From contig NZ_AXVK01000001.1 in assembly GCF_000482485.1 (NCBI RefSeq), positions 606,978-670,977 of the forward strand: DNA of 64,000 nt, in the 5' to 3' direction. A model generated the notes under the pieces. The model made no database searches. It was not told the DNA's origin and was given only the letters and a program-made list of their open reading frames with translations. The DNA is from Paucisalibacillus globulus DSM 18846 (lineage in GTDB: Bacteria > Bacillota > Bacilli > Bacillales > Amphibacillaceae). The position numbers and the translations under genes are program-made. Below, in pieces: positions 48,190 to 58,150 of this stretch. Position 1 is the stretch's first letter. Each line of letters opens with the position of its first letter.

Positions 48190-49731
48190 ATGGAATATGT
48201 GATTGAAATGTTAAATATCCGTAAAGAGTTTCCGGGTATTGTTGCAAACGATAATATTACTGTCCAACTGAAAAAGGGAGAAATCCATGCACTTCTTGGA
48301 GAAAATGGTGCAGGTAAATCCACTTTGATGAACGTATTATTCGGATTATATCAGCCAGAAGCTGGTAAAATTCGTGTTAGAGGAGAAGATGTAAATATAT
48401 CCAATCCTAATGTTGCTAATGAATTAGGTATTGGGATGGTGCACCAGCATTTTATGCTTGTAGAGCCATTCACTGTGACACAGAATATTATTTTAGGTAG
48501 TGAACCAAAAGGTAAATTTGGAAATATTGATATTAAAAAAGCAGAAAAGGAAATTCAGGATATATCTGATCTTTATGGTTTAAAGGTTGATCCTACTGCT
48601 AAAATAAGTGATATTTCAGTTGGTATGCAGCAAAGAGTTGAAATTTTAAAAACTTTATATCGTGGCGCAGAGGTACTAATTTTCGATGAGCCTACTGCTG
48701 TGTTAACCCCGCAAGAGATTACGGAACTTATTGAAATTATGCGTACTCTAGTAAGAGAAGGTAAATCTATTATCTTAATTACTCATAAGTTAAAAGAAAT
48801 TATGCAAGTTTGTGATCGCTGTACGGTTATCCGCAAAGGGAAAGGAATAGGAACAGTTGAGGTTAAAGAAACTAATCCAGATGAATTAGCTTCCTTAATG
48901 GTAGGTAGAGATGTAAACTTTAAAACTACTAAAAAAGTAGCACAACCTAAGGATGTAGTCTTTAGAGTTGAAGATTTGTTTGTTAGAGATACAAGAAAAG
49001 TTGATACAGTTAAGGGACTTAACTTGGAAGTAAGGGCTGGAGAAATTGTTGGTGTTGCCGGTGTTGATGGTAACGGCCAGACAGAATTAATTGAAGCTAT
49101 TACCGGGCTACGCAAATCACATCAAGGAAAGATTACATTAAACAATAATAATATTACGAACTTAAGCCCTAGAAAAGTTACCAAAACTGGTTTAGGTCAT
49201 ATTCCACAAGATAGACATAAGTATGGTCTTGTACTCGATTATCCGATTGGGTCTAATATGGTACTACAGACGTACTATCAGAAACCATTCTCTAAGGCTT
49301 CGATATTAAACTATAAAGAAATTTATAAAAAGGCAAAAGAATTGATTGAAGAGTATGATGTTCGTACTCCAAGTGAATTTACACCTGCTCGTGCCTTATC
49401 TGGGGGAAATCAGCAAAAGGCAATTATTGGCCGAGAGATTGATCGTTCACCAGATTTATTGATTGCAGCACAGCCAACACGTGGGCTTGATGTTGGTGCC
49501 ATTGAATTTATTCATCAGAAATTAATTGAAGAACGTGATAAAGGGAAAGCAATTTTACTCGTGTCCTTTGAATTAGATGAAATTATTAATGTCAGTGACC
49601 GTATAGTAGTAATGTTTGACGGTAAAATTATCGCAACAGTAAAGCCTGAAGAAACGAATGAACAAGAGTTAGGTTTATTAATGGCTGGAAGTAAGCTAGA
49701 TGAGGTAGGTGATTCAAGTGACATCAAATAA
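48190..49731 (+). CDS. nupO: Nucleoside ABC transporter ATP-binding protein
   Basis: A 513-residue protein with two fused ABC ATPase domains, typical of sugar/nucleoside importers. The first half has Walker A GENGAGKST near residue 37, signature ISVGMQQRVEILK and Walker B LIFDEPTAVL. The second half has a degenerate Walker A (GVAGVDGNGQTE) and signature LSGGNQQKAIIGRE. This asymmetry is normal for the family. Its end overlaps nupP by 14 bases. Confidence 0.95.
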   Translation: MEYVIEMLNIRKEFPGIVANDNITVQLKKGEIHALLGENGAGKSTLMNVLFGLYQPEAGKIRVRGEDVNISNPNVANELGIGMVHQHFMLVEPFTVTQNIILGSEPKGKFGNIDIKKAEKEIQDISDLYGLKVDPTAKISDISVGMQQRVEILKTLYRGAEVLIFDEPTAVLTPQEITELIEIMRTLVREGKSIILITHKLKEIMQVCDRCTVIRKGKGIGTVEVKETNPDELASLMVGRDVNFKTTKKVAQPKDVVFRVEDLFVRDTRKVDTVKGLNLEVRAGEIVGVAGVDGNGQTELIEAITGLRKSHQGKITLNNNNITNLSPRKVTKTGLGHIPQDRHKYGLVLDYPIGSNMVLQTYYQKPFSKASILNYKEIYKKAKELIEEYDVRTPSEFTPARALSGGNQQKAIIGREIDRSPDLLIAAQPTRGLDVGAIEFIHQKLIEERDKGKAILLVSFELDEIINVSDRIVVMFDGKIIATVKPEETNEQELGLLMAGSKLDEVGDSSDIK

Positions 49732-50767
49732 TCGGATCTTTTCACTAGTAGTTCCAGTTATTTCGGTTATTCTCGGATTAATAGTTGGTGCAATTATTAT
49801 GGCTGTATCAGGTCACAATCCAATGGAAGCATATGCTGCTTTGTGGAGAGGGGCATTTGGAGATTCATTTACAATTGGAGAGACTGTTCGTCGTATTACT
49901 CCACTAATTTTAACTGGTTTAGCAATAGCATTTGCTTTTCGTACTGGGTTATTTAATATTGGAGCGGAAGGACAAGTTATCGTAGGTTGGTTAGCAGCTG
50001 TTTGGGTAGGTCTTGTAATTGACGCACCAATGATTATTCATTTACCACTGGCTGTACTTGCTGGTGCAATCGCCGGTGGGTTATGGGGATTTATCCCTGG
50101 TATATTAAAAGCGAAATTAGGTGTGCATGAAGTAATCGTTACGATCATGATGAACTATATTGCTATGTTTGTTACGAATGAAATTATTCGTTCAGTATTA
50201 ACTGATCATAAAACTACGACAGATAAAATAGCAGGAAGTGCTTCACTTGGTTCTGAATGGTTACAAAGTATAACTTTTTATTCTCGTATGCATTATGGTA
50301 TTTTAATAGCTTTATTTGCTGCAATAATTATGTGGTTTATTATTCAACGTACGACATTAGGATATGAATTAAAAGCGGTTGGTTTTAATAGACACGCTTC
50401 TAAATATGCTGGTATGAGCGTAAGTAAGAGTATTATCTTATCTATGGTAATTGCTGGTGGTTTTGCTGGACTAGCTGGTGCCATGGAAGGGTTAGGAACT
50501 TATGGTAGTATATCCGTTATGTCAGGGTTTACCAATTTAGGTTTCGATGGAATTGCTGTAGCTTTATTAGGAGCAAATAATCCATTTGGCGTGGTCATTG
50601 CCGCAATTCTATTTGGGGTATTAAAAGAAGGTGCTGGTGAAATGCCAACAGGTGCTGGTGTACCAACTGAATTAGTTGATATCATCATTGCAATTATTAT
50701 CTTCTTTGTAGCATCAAGTTATATTATCAGATGGGCTTTACTTCGCATGAAAAAGGAGGGGAAATAA
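49718..50767 (+). CDS. nupP: Nucleoside ABC transporter permease 1
   Basis: A 349-residue BPD_transp_2-family permease with about eight to ten membrane segments, starting RIFSLVVPVISVILGLIVGA and containing FNIGAEGQVIVGWLAA and GVHEVIVTIMMNYIA. GTG at 49718 follows GAGGTAGG inside nupO, so translation is coupled; an in-frame GTG at 49709 is too close to that site. It forms the membrane channel with NupQ. Confidence 0.94.
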   Translation: MTSNNRIFSLVVPVISVILGLIVGAIIMAVSGHNPMEAYAALWRGAFGDSFTIGETVRRITPLILTGLAIAFAFRTGLFNIGAEGQVIVGWLAAVWVGLVIDAPMIIHLPLAVLAGAIAGGLWGFIPGILKAKLGVHEVIVTIMMNYIAMFVTNEIIRSVLTDHKTTTDKIAGSASLGSEWLQSITFYSRMHYGILIALFAAIIMWFIIQRTTLGYELKAVGFNRHASKYAGMSVSKSIILSMVIAGGFAGLAGAMEGLGTYGSISVMSGFTNLGFDGIAVALLGANNPFGVVIAAILFGVLKEGAGEMPTGAGVPTELVDIIIAIIIFFVASSYIIRWALLRMKKEGK

Positions 50768-51721
50768 ATGATTGAAATACTTCAATCCATGGTTCCTACT
50801 GTACTTTTCTTCTCAGCTCCCCTCATATTAACAGCACTGGGCGGGGTATTTAGTGAACGCTCTGGGGTTATTAATATTGGTCTAGAAGGACTAATGGTTA
50901 TTGGGGCTTTTGTTGGTATTGTATTTAACCTAACTTTTGCAGACGTGTTTGGTAACGTTACACCGTGGATTTCCATAATTGTTGCGACTGTTGTAGGGGC
51001 ACTTTTTTCCTTGATTCACGCTGTAGCATCTATTTCGTTCCGTGCTGATCAAACCGTTAGTGGAGTGGCTATCAATATGCTTGCTTTAGGAGTAGGGGTA
51101 TATTTGACCAAGGTTTGGTATGATAAAGGACAAACAGACATGGTTTCTGAACCGTTCTTTTCTACAAATATTCCTGTCATGTCTAAGATACCAGTAATTG
51201 GTCCAATTTTCTTTGAAGGTGTATATATCACTTCATATATTGCAATTATACTTGCATTTGTAGCGTGGTACGTATTATATAAAACAGCTTTTGGATTACG
51301 CTTAAGAGCAGTAGGGGAACACCCAATGGCGGCAGATACAAATGGAATTAATGTATCAAAAATGCGCTATATTGCAGTTATTTTATCTGGTGCATTAGGT
51401 GGCCTAGGTGGATCTATATTTGCTCTTACTGTAGTATCTAATTTCTCCCAATCAACTATTGTTGGACAAGGATTTATGGCTCTTGCAGCTGTTATCTTTG
51501 GTAAATGGCACCCACTTGGTGCGATGGGTGCCGCATTATTCTTTGGATTTGCTCAAAGTCTAAGTATTGTAAGCTCAGGGATTCCTATATTACAGGATAT
51601 TCCAAATGTGATCTTGCTTATTGCACCTTATTTACTGACCATTCTTGCACTAGCTGGATTTATTGGGCGAGCAGATGCTCCAAAAGCAAATGGAGTACCT
51701 TATATTAAAGGTAGTAGATAA
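50768..51721 (+). CDS. nupQ: Nucleoside ABC transporter permease 2
   Basis: A 317-residue permease of the same family as NupP, with about eight membrane segments. The N-terminal GVFSERSGVINIGLEGLMVIGAF is typical, followed by GVAINMLALGVGVYL and GQGFMALAAVIFGKW. The start lies directly after the nupP stop (GAGGGGAAATAAATG). A terminator follows. Confidence 0.94.
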   Translation: MIEILQSMVPTVLFFSAPLILTALGGVFSERSGVINIGLEGLMVIGAFVGIVFNLTFADVFGNVTPWISIIVATVVGALFSLIHAVASISFRADQTVSGVAINMLALGVGVYLTKVWYDKGQTDMVSEPFFSTNIPVMSKIPVIGPIFFEGVYITSYIAIILAFVAWYVLYKTAFGLRLRAVGEHPMAADTNGINVSKMRYIAVILSGALGGLGGSIFALTVVSNFSQSTIVGQGFMALAAVIFGKWHPLGAMGAALFFGFAQSLSIVSSGIPILQDIPNVILLIAPYLLTILALAGFIGRADAPKANGVPYIKGSR

Positions 51722-51772
51722 CGAAAAATAAGCGAAAACATATAAATTTGATGATACTAGATTTGTTGAGAA

Positions 51773-51807
51773 GACTGACTTGAATGTAAATTTCAAGTCA
51801 GTTTTTT
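51773..51807 (+). terminator. Terminator after nupQ
   Basis: ACTGACTTGAA pairs perfectly with TTCAAGTCAGT, followed by TTTTTG. Confidence 0.88.
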
Positions 51808-51920
51808 GTGTTACTTCACATATAAATGGTAAACTATGGTTATGAATAATACGTGATGGATTATGAAATATCGTACAAACTAAAAGTTATGTAGGAATAC
51901 ATAAAAATGGAGGAAAACGT

Positions 51921-53213
51921 ATGGAAACAATTAAGGAAGAGATAAAGAATTATCAGGGACTTAATATTCATTTTGTACCGAATGATAAATTCAAGACAGT
52001 TCATTTAGTGGTTAAGTTCCGTACACCTTTAAGTCGTGAAACGATTACCAAGAGAGCATTATTGCCTTACGTACTACAACAGGGACCTAATAAGTATCCG
52101 AGTCGAAAGGACCTTCAAATTGCTCTGGATAATTTATATGGTGCAGTACTTTCAATTGATGGTGGAAAAAAAGGAGATAGCCACATTCTAAGTTTTAGAT
52201 TAGAAGTAGCTAATGAAAAGTTTATACCAAATGAATCAAATATTATAAAAAAAGCTATTGATTTAATGTATGAAGTCATTTTCCATCCAAATGTTGAAGG
52301 AGACCGTTTTCGTGAACTGATATTTAACAGGGAAAAAGAAACATTAAGACAGAAGATTAAATCTATTGTCGATGACAAGATGAAATATGCAAATATGAGG
52401 CTTATAGATGAGATGTGTGAAGGAGAGGCCTATCAAACACATGTTAGTGGTTATGAAGAAGATTTAGAAAAGTTAACAACCAAAGAATTGTATCAATATT
52501 ATCAGAAGATGTTAGAGAAGGATCAAATTGATGTTTATGTTTTGGGCGATATAGACGTAACTGAAATGGAACCAATTATTTCTTCTTATTTTAAAAGAGA
52601 TGATTATCAGGAAAATGATAATAACGCTTTTAGAGATAATAAGTTTTCTAAAAAAGATGTTAAAGAAGTTGTTGAAAAACAAAGCGTCCAACAAGCAAAA
52701 CTTCATATTGGTTATCGAACAAATATTCAGTATCAAGATTTAAACTATGCCGCATTACAAGTTTTTAATGGTATTTTAGGTGGTTTCCCTAGCTCAAAAC
52801 TATTTATAAATGTTCGGGAAAAAAATAGTCTTGCATATTATGCATCTTCCAGGTTAGAAAGTCATAAAGGTCTTTTACTCGTATTTAGTGGAATTGCCCC
52901 AAAAGATTACCAAAAAGCCCGTGATATCATGGAAGAGCAGATGATTGCAATGAAGAATGGGAATATAACAGAAGATGAACTAAAGGAAACAAAGGATTTA
53001 ATTGTTAACTCCTTACTTGAAACGCTTGATCATCCACAAGGAATCATTGAAATGCTGTATCAACAAGTTATTGCTGATACGCAACTTTCCCCTGATGAAT
53101 TAATCAAAAATGTTAAAAATGTAACACTTGAAGAGGTAGTTGAAGTTGGTAAAAGTATTGAAGAAGATACAGTTTATCTATTAACTAATGAAGGAGGGGC
53201 GGCAAATGAATAA
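51921..53213 (+). CDS. ymfF: YmfF, M16-family peptidase-like protein (degenerate zinc site)
   Basis: A 430-residue member of the M16 family. The region that should hold the HXXEH zinc motif reads LLPYVLQQGPNKYP, so metal ligands are missing. The C-terminal half retains the M16 fold (NGILGGFPSSKLFINVREKNSLAYYASSRLES). It overlaps ymfH, which keeps the motif. M16 proteins commonly act as active/inactive pairs, so YmfF may be the non-catalytic partner. The ATG follows GGAGGAAAACGT. Confidence 0.92.
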   Translation: METIKEEIKNYQGLNIHFVPNDKFKTVHLVVKFRTPLSRETITKRALLPYVLQQGPNKYPSRKDLQIALDNLYGAVLSIDGGKKGDSHILSFRLEVANEKFIPNESNIIKKAIDLMYEVIFHPNVEGDRFRELIFNREKETLRQKIKSIVDDKMKYANMRLIDEMCEGEAYQTHVSGYEEDLEKLTTKELYQYYQKMLEKDQIDVYVLGDIDVTEMEPIISSYFKRDDYQENDNNAFRDNKFSKKDVKEVVEKQSVQQAKLHIGYRTNIQYQDLNYAALQVFNGILGGFPSSKLFINVREKNSLAYYASSRLESHKGLLLVFSGIAPKDYQKARDIMEEQMIAMKNGNITEDELKETKDLIVNSLLETLDHPQGIIEMLYQQVIADTQLSPDELIKNVKNVTLEEVVEVGKSIEEDTVYLLTNEGGAANE

Positions 53214-54489
53214 AAAAGAATATCGTCACATTGAAGAGACATTATTTCATGAAAAGCTTAACAATGGATTAGATGTATTTTTACTTCCTAGACCACAGAT
53301 GTCAAAGACATATGCCATTTTCTCTACAAATTACGGTTCTATTGATCGGACATTTGTCCCAATTGGCGAAACAGAGGAAATTACAGTGCCGGACGGAATT
53401 GCCCATTTTCTAGAACACAAGTTATTTGAAAAAAAAGACCGTGATGTCTTTGCTGATTTCGGTAAGCAAGGTGCATCGGCTAATGCATATACTTCATTTA
53501 CAAAAACTGCTTATTTATTTTCTGCTACTTCGAATATAGAAGAGAATGTAAAGACATTACTTGATTTTGTTCAGGATCCTTATTTTTCGGAGCAATCTGT
53601 TGAAAAGGAAAAAGGGATTATCGGTCAAGAAATTAAAATGTATGATGACCAGCCGGATTGGCAATCGTTTATGGGAACATTGAAGAGTTTGTTTAAAGAA
53701 ACTCCGGTAAATATTGACATTGCTGGAACAGTCGAATCGATTAGTGAAATAACAAAGGATGACTTGTATACTTGTTATAACACTTTTTATCATCCGGAAA
53801 ATATGACATTTTTTATTGCTGGGAATTTTGACCCAACTAGAATGATATCTCTTATTAAAGAAAATCAAGATAGGAAAGAATTTGCAAAGTTAGAGGAAAT
53901 TAAACGTAATTATCCCTCGGAGCCTAATGAGGTTGCTGAAAAGGAATTTAAACTAAAGATGCCGGTTTCCGTTGCAAAGTGTACAGTGGGGATTAAAGAA
54001 TCTTTTAACGAGTTAGCAGGTGATGCATTTGTAAAAAGAGACTTACTTCAAGATATGATTATCACGTTTTATTTTTCAAAAAGCGGCCAGTTCTATGAAC
54101 AGCTTTATCAAGAGAATATGATTGACTCAAGTTTTTACTTTGAGACCAACTTGGATAAGAATTTTGGTTATTCAATAATTGGTGGAAACACTGATGACCC
54201 TAACCAATTTGCAGAAAAAATTAAAGAATTGCTACTTTCGACCAATTCACATGTAATAACGAAAGAAGATTTTGAACGGATGAAACGAAAGAAAATTGGC
54301 CAATTACTACGTTCTATGAATTCGCTTGAAAACATTGCAAGTAAATTTATCCATTATAACACCGTTACAGCGGATTACTTTGAATTAATTCCGACGATTC
54401 AAAGCTTAACTGTGGAGGAAGCTAATAAATTCCTCAAAGAATGGGTAGATGAGAGTCGGCTAGGTGTTTGTAAAATTTTATCTGAGTAA
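53206..54489 (+). CDS. ymfH: YmfH, M16-family zinc peptidase
   Basis: A 427-residue M16 peptidase with an intact motif HFLEH in GIAHFLEHKLFEKKD (near residue 68) and the third ligand in KEKGIIGQEIKMYDD. The ATG at 53206 follows AAGGAGGGG and overlaps the ymfF stop by 8 bases, implying equal production. The B. subtilis pair lies at the same place next to ymfI; natural substrates are unknown. Confidence 0.93.
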   Translation: MNKKEYRHIEETLFHEKLNNGLDVFLLPRPQMSKTYAIFSTNYGSIDRTFVPIGETEEITVPDGIAHFLEHKLFEKKDRDVFADFGKQGASANAYTSFTKTAYLFSATSNIEENVKTLLDFVQDPYFSEQSVEKEKGIIGQEIKMYDDQPDWQSFMGTLKSLFKETPVNIDIAGTVESISEITKDDLYTCYNTFYHPENMTFFIAGNFDPTRMISLIKENQDRKEFAKLEEIKRNYPSEPNEVAEKEFKLKMPVSVAKCTVGIKESFNELAGDAFVKRDLLQDMIITFYFSKSGQFYEQLYQENMIDSSFYFETNLDKNFGYSIIGGNTDDPNQFAEKIKELLLSTNSHVITKEDFERMKRKKIGQLLRSMNSLENIASKFIHYNTVTADYFELIPTIQSLTVEEANKFLKEWVDESRLGVCKILSE

Positions 54490-54498
54490 GGAGAAAGT

Positions 54499-55215
54499 AT
54501 GGGGAAAAATGTTTTAATTATTGGTGCAAGTGGGGACATCGGAAGTAAGATTGCTACCCAATTAGGGAAAGAAGGATATTCTTTGATTTTACATTATAAT
54601 CAAAATGAAAAAGCGATTGAAACCCTTCAAAATAAAATTCCTACTGGTGCAATATTAGACACTATTAAAGCTAATTTAGCTACAGATGAAGGTATCAAAA
54701 GCTTATTAAAGGGAATTTTCTATCCAATTGATTCCATTGTATTTTCTAGTGGTATTGCTTATTACGGGTTATTCCAGGATACCCCAGAACCTATTATGGA
54801 TGAGATGTTGTCTATTCATGTAAAAGCACCTTTTTCAATCGTCAAAGAAATACTCCCTGAAATGATTAAGAGAAAGTCTGGTAAAATAATCTTAATTTCG
54901 TCTATTTGGGGTGAAGTAGGTGCAAGCAATGAAGTATTATATTCTGCTGTTAAAGGTGCTCAAAATAGCTTTGTAAAGTCACTCTCAAAGGAGGTCGGGC
55001 CGAGTGGGATAGTAGTTAACGCTGTAAGTCCTGGATTTATTGAAACAAAGATGAACCCACTAACAGTGGAGGAAAAGGAATATTTAGTTGATGACATTCC
55101 ACTAAACCGCGCTGGAAGACCTCAAGACGTTGCCGATGCAGTTAGTTTTTTACTGAGTGATAAAGCAGCCTACATCCATGGTGAAATACTTAGAATTACC
55201 GGTGGTTGGGATTAA
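54499..55215 (+). CDS. ymfI: YmfI, SDR-family reductase (EF-P 5-aminopentanone reductase)
   Basis: A 238-residue short-chain dehydrogenase with cofactor motif GASGDIGSKIA (residues about 9-19), catalytic Ser in ILISSIWGEV and YSAVKGA as the YxxxK motif. The C-terminus GEILRITGGWD is standard. In B. subtilis YmfI performs the last reduction in making the 5-aminopentanol modification of elongation factor P. The order ymfF-ymfH-ymfI-ymfJ is the same here, which supports this role. Confidence 0.9.
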   Translation: MGKNVLIIGASGDIGSKIATQLGKEGYSLILHYNQNEKAIETLQNKIPTGAILDTIKANLATDEGIKSLLKGIFYPIDSIVFSSGIAYYGLFQDTPEPIMDEMLSIHVKAPFSIVKEILPEMIKRKSGKIILISSIWGEVGASNEVLYSAVKGAQNSFVKSLSKEVGPSGIVVNAVSPGFIETKMNPLTVEEKEYLVDDIPLNRAGRPQDVADAVSFLLSDKAAYIHGEILRITGGWD

Positions 55216-55327
55216 TTTTATAGCTAAGGTACCATTATAGAAATATTAGAATTCCTTCAATTGAAAAATGCATAAACAAAAAATAAATTCAAATACTATG
55301 CATGTATCATAAGAAGGAGGAATGAAA

Positions 55328-55585
55328 ATGTCTGTTCTTGATAATTTTGATTCATGGAAGCAATTTTTGGCTAATAGATTAGAGCAAGCACAATCACAAG
55401 GAATGTCACAACAAACCATCTCTCAAGTTGCATATGAGGTGGGAGATTATCTTGCGAAAAGTGTCGATGCTAAAAATAACGAAGAGGCAGTTCTTCGTGA
55501 GCTTTGGAATGCCGCTTCCAAGGAAGAACAGCAAGCTATTGCTAATTCGATGGTGAAACTAGTACAAAATCAAGGGAACAGTTAA
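55328..55585 (+). CDS. ymfJ: YmfJ, DUF3243 protein
   Basis: An 85-residue soluble protein: MSVLDNFDSWKQFLANRLEQAQ, GMSQQTISQVAYEVGDYLA, LRELWNAASKEEQQAIANSM. It is a close match to YmfJ in length and start. ATG at 55328 is well spaced from AAGGAGG; ATG at 55322 is too near. The function is unknown. It has a strong terminator immediately downstream. Confidence 0.9.
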   Translation: MSVLDNFDSWKQFLANRLEQAQSQGMSQQTISQVAYEVGDYLAKSVDAKNNEEAVLRELWNAASKEEQQAIANSMVKLVQNQGNS

Positions 55586-55600
55586 GCTGGACATATTCAT

Positions 55601-55636
55601 AAAAGAAGCTACGCCTGAATCGTAGCTTCTTTTATG
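55601..55636 (+). terminator. Terminator after ymfJ
   Basis: AAAAGAAGCTACG (55601-55613) pairs perfectly with CGTAGCTTCTTTT (55621-55633). Confidence 0.9.
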
Positions 55637-55750
55637 TTCTAAACAAAATCATTTAGATTAATTTTCATGAAATGTCTTTAAACAATAGAGAAAATCATAT
55701 ATTATGTAGATAAGGAACAATTTGGTTAAATTGGCAAAGGGGAGCTTTAA

Positions 55751-56539
55751 GTGGCAAAAACAGAGTGGTATTTAGAATATGAAATTCAAATTAATCGCCC
55801 TGGATTATTGGGAGAGATATCTTCTTTGCTAGGTATGCTTTCCATAAATATTGTTACAATTAACGGTGTCGAAAATGGCCGAAGAGGCATGTTATTACTT
55901 GCAGATAATACAGAACAAATTACTCGTTTAAAATTGATTTTACAAACGATGGAAACTATCATCGTAACAAAAATTCGAAAATCAAAATTACGTGATCGTC
56001 TTGCGGTTAGACATGGGAAATATATACATAGAGATGCAGATGATCGAAAGACTGTTCGTTTTGTACGTGATGAGCTTGGAATATTAGTGGACTTTATGGC
56101 TGAATTGTATAAACAAGAAGGACATAAATTAATTGGAATAAGAGGTATGCCAAGGGTTGGTAAAACTGAATCCATTGTTGCAGCTAGTGTTTGTGCGAAT
56201 AAAAGATGGCTGTTTGTTTCCAGTACGTTAATTAAACAAACGGTAAGAAGCCAATTAATCGAAGGTGAATATAGTTCAGATAATATCTTTATTATCGATG
56301 GAATAGTTTCTAAACAAAGAGCTAACGAACGGCACTGGCAGTTAATCAGAGAAATTATGCAACTACCTGCAATTAAAGTTGTGGAACATCCGGATATATT
56401 TGTCCAATCTACAGAGTATAATATTGACGACTTTGACTATATTATAGAACTACGTAGTGATGAGAATGAGGAAATTACATATGATGTAGTTGAAAGTTCA
56501 CAATTTAGCGGGAGTAATGGATTCGCAATGTTCGATTAA
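55751..56539 (+). CDS. ymfK: YmfK, DUF3388 protein
   Basis: A 262-residue protein with an N-terminal ACT-like region (YEIQINRPGLLGEISSLLGM, LSINIVTINGVE) and a C-terminal part with a P-loop-like GMPRVGKTES near residue 136 and KRWLFVSSTLIKQT. The family is nearly restricted to Bacillaceae and is DUF3388. The start is GTG at 55751 after AGGGGAGC. It is upstream of rodZ as in B. subtilis. The sequence suggests small-molecule sensing and nucleotide binding, but no function is known. Confidence 0.9.
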   Translation: MAKTEWYLEYEIQINRPGLLGEISSLLGMLSINIVTINGVENGRRGMLLLADNTEQITRLKLILQTMETIIVTKIRKSKLRDRLAVRHGKYIHRDADDRKTVRFVRDELGILVDFMAELYKQEGHKLIGIRGMPRVGKTESIVAASVCANKRWLFVSSTLIKQTVRSQLIEGEYSSDNIFIIDGIVSKQRANERHWQLIREIMQLPAIKVVEHPDIFVQSTEYNIDDFDYIIELRSDENEEITYDVVESSQFSGSNGFAMFD

Positions 56540-56560
56540 TAAATTGGATGGTGTTAATGT

Positions 56561-57499
56561 ATGGGAATAGGTGCAAGACTTAAAGAAGCTAGAGTAGAAC
56601 AAGACATCTCTCTTGATGCCTTACAAGATACGACAAAAATACAGAAAAGATATCTTGTAGCGATAGAAGAGGAGAATTTCTCAGTTCTTCCTGGGAAATT
56701 TTATGCAAAAGCTTTTATAAAAGAGTATGCGATTGCTGTCGGATTGGATCCAAATCAGTTAATGGAGGATTTTAAAGAGGACATACCTTCACCTGAAGAA
56801 GACACAACGACTCAGTATACAAGGATTCATCGATCTAGAAAAGATAATATGCCTACGAAAAGTACTGCAGTTTTTTCATTTATCCCAACCGTAATTGTTG
56901 CTATTTTAATAATTGGCATACTTTTTTTAGCATGGTGGTTTATTATTAAGTCAAATGAGGCGGAAGATCCTGCGTCTCCTGCTGATCAAACGGAAGATAA
57001 AGAGTTCTATCGCAATGATAACGCTGATAATAATGCAGACACAGATGATACTGAATCAAATTCAGAAACAGAGGATACATCCGAAAATGAATCCACAGAA
57101 GATGAAACTGGAAATGAAACGGAAGAGGAATCGACAGAAGAGGAGCCAGAACTTGGTATTACAGTTTTGGAACAAGGAACTGGCACGAAGCCAACATCGG
57201 AATTAGAGCTTTCTAATGTAGGTGAAGCATTGAATATTGAATTTGTTGCAACTGGTCAACAAGTATGGCTTGATGTACAAAATGCTGATGGAGAAAGCTT
57301 TTTCAGTGGAATGGTTAGTCCTGATGAACCATTATCTATTGATTTAAAAGAAGAAAAACGCATTTATTTAAATGTTGGGCATGCACCTAGCTTAACCATT
57401 ACAATTAATGGGGTTGAGTTGGAATATCCTGTTGATCCGAATCAAAGGGGAGCGGACCATCAACGAATGTATTTGAATGTTGTAGAAACAAATGAGTAG
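56561..57499 (+). CDS. rodZ: RodZ (YmfM), cell-shape protein
   Basis: RodZ links MreB to the membrane in the elongation machinery. The 312-residue product has an N-terminal helix-turn-helix (IGARLKEARVEQDISLDAL; IQKRYLVAIEEENF), one membrane segment near residues 105-129, an extracellular acidic Thr/Glu/Asp/Asn-rich linker (about 133-205), and a C-terminal DUF4115 beta domain (LNIEFVATGQQVWLDVQNADG). The linker is rich in Glu codons and low in complexity. pgsA follows a terminator. Confidence 0.93.
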   Translation: MGIGARLKEARVEQDISLDALQDTTKIQKRYLVAIEEENFSVLPGKFYAKAFIKEYAIAVGLDPNQLMEDFKEDIPSPEEDTTTQYTRIHRSRKDNMPTKSTAVFSFIPTVIVAILIIGILFLAWWFIIKSNEAEDPASPADQTEDKEFYRNDNADNNADTDDTESNSETEDTSENESTEDETGNETEEESTEEEPELGITVLEQGTGTKPTSELELSNVGEALNIEFVATGQQVWLDVQNADGESFFSGMVSPDEPLSIDLKEEKRIYLNVGHAPSLTITINGVELEYPVDPNQRGADHQRMYLNVVETNE

Positions 57500-57503
57500 G
57501 CTA

Positions 57504-57545
57504 AAGCCCTTCTAAAAGCTATAATGCTGTAGAAGGGTTTTCTAC
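57504..57545 (+). terminator. Terminator between rodZ and pgsA
   Basis: AAGCCCTTCTA pairs with TAGAAGGGTTT (one G-U pair), followed by TTCT. Probably partial, because pgsA starts 27 bp later. Confidence 0.65.
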
Positions 57546-57571
57546 CTTTTAATTAGGAGGAGTCAAATAGA

Positions 57572-58150
57572 ATGAATATACCAAATAAAATTACTGTTTC
57601 GAGGATCTTATTAATTCCAATCTTTATTATAATGATGAGCATTCCATTCAATTGGGGAGAATGGGATATTGGGGATGGTGTGTTACCAGTTTCTCATTTC
57701 ATAGCAGCATTGATTTTTATTTTTGCAGCTGCAACAGATTGGGTTGATGGTCATTATGCCCGTAAGTATAATCTTGTAACAAATTTAGGGAAATTTTTAG
57801 ACCCATTAGCAGATAAATTATTAGTTTCTTCTGCATTAATCATATTGGTTGAAATGGGTGTTGCACCTGCATGGGTTGTGATTATTATTATCAGTAGAGA
57901 ATTTGCAGTTACTGGATTACGTTTAGTAGCCGCTGGTGAGGGAATTGTTCTTGCTGCTGGTAAAATGGGTAAACTAAAAACAGCCACCCAAATGATTGCC
58001 ATTGCAAGTTTATTATTACATAACTTCCCATTTTCTTATATTAATTTTCCTTTTGGTATGATTATGCTTTATCTTGCTTTATTCTTTACCGTACTTTCTG
58101 GCTATGATTATTTTGCGAAAAACTGGCATGTTATGAGGAATTCCAAATAA
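57572..58150 (+). CDS. pgsA: Phosphatidylglycerophosphate synthase
   Basis: PgsA transfers glycerol-3-phosphate to CDP-diacylglycerol, the first committed step to phosphatidylglycerol. The 192-residue membrane protein has the CDP-alcohol phosphatidyltransferase motif as DWVDGHYARK (near residue 62) with GKFLDPLADK completing it. It uses the CDP-diacylglycerol made by CdsA upstream in the window. The stop overlaps cinA by one base (TAATG). Confidence 0.96.
   Translation: MNIPNKITVSRILLIPIFIIMMSIPFNWGEWDIGDGVLPVSHFIAALIFIFAAATDWVDGHYARKYNLVTNLGKFLDPLADKLLVSSALIILVEMGVAPAWVVIIIISREFAVTGLRLVAAGEGIVLAAGKMGKLKTATQMIAIASLLLHNFPFSYINFPFGMIMLYLALFFTVLSGYDYFAKNWHVMRNSK

Noticed and set aside
47973..48206. 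A 77-codon frame between the binding-protein and ATPase genes
   Set aside because: It overlaps both neighbours, covers the intergenic hairpin, and has no family resemblance or ribosome-binding site.
51921..53213. YmfF as a newly inactivated protease
   Set aside because: Loss of the HXXEH motif is expected for one member of paired M16 proteins and the reading frame is intact, so it is not a pseudogene.
56955..57206. An 83-codon + strand frame rich in Lys/Met within rodZ
   Set aside because: It is an alternative frame of the repetitive acidic linker of rodZ, without its own signals.
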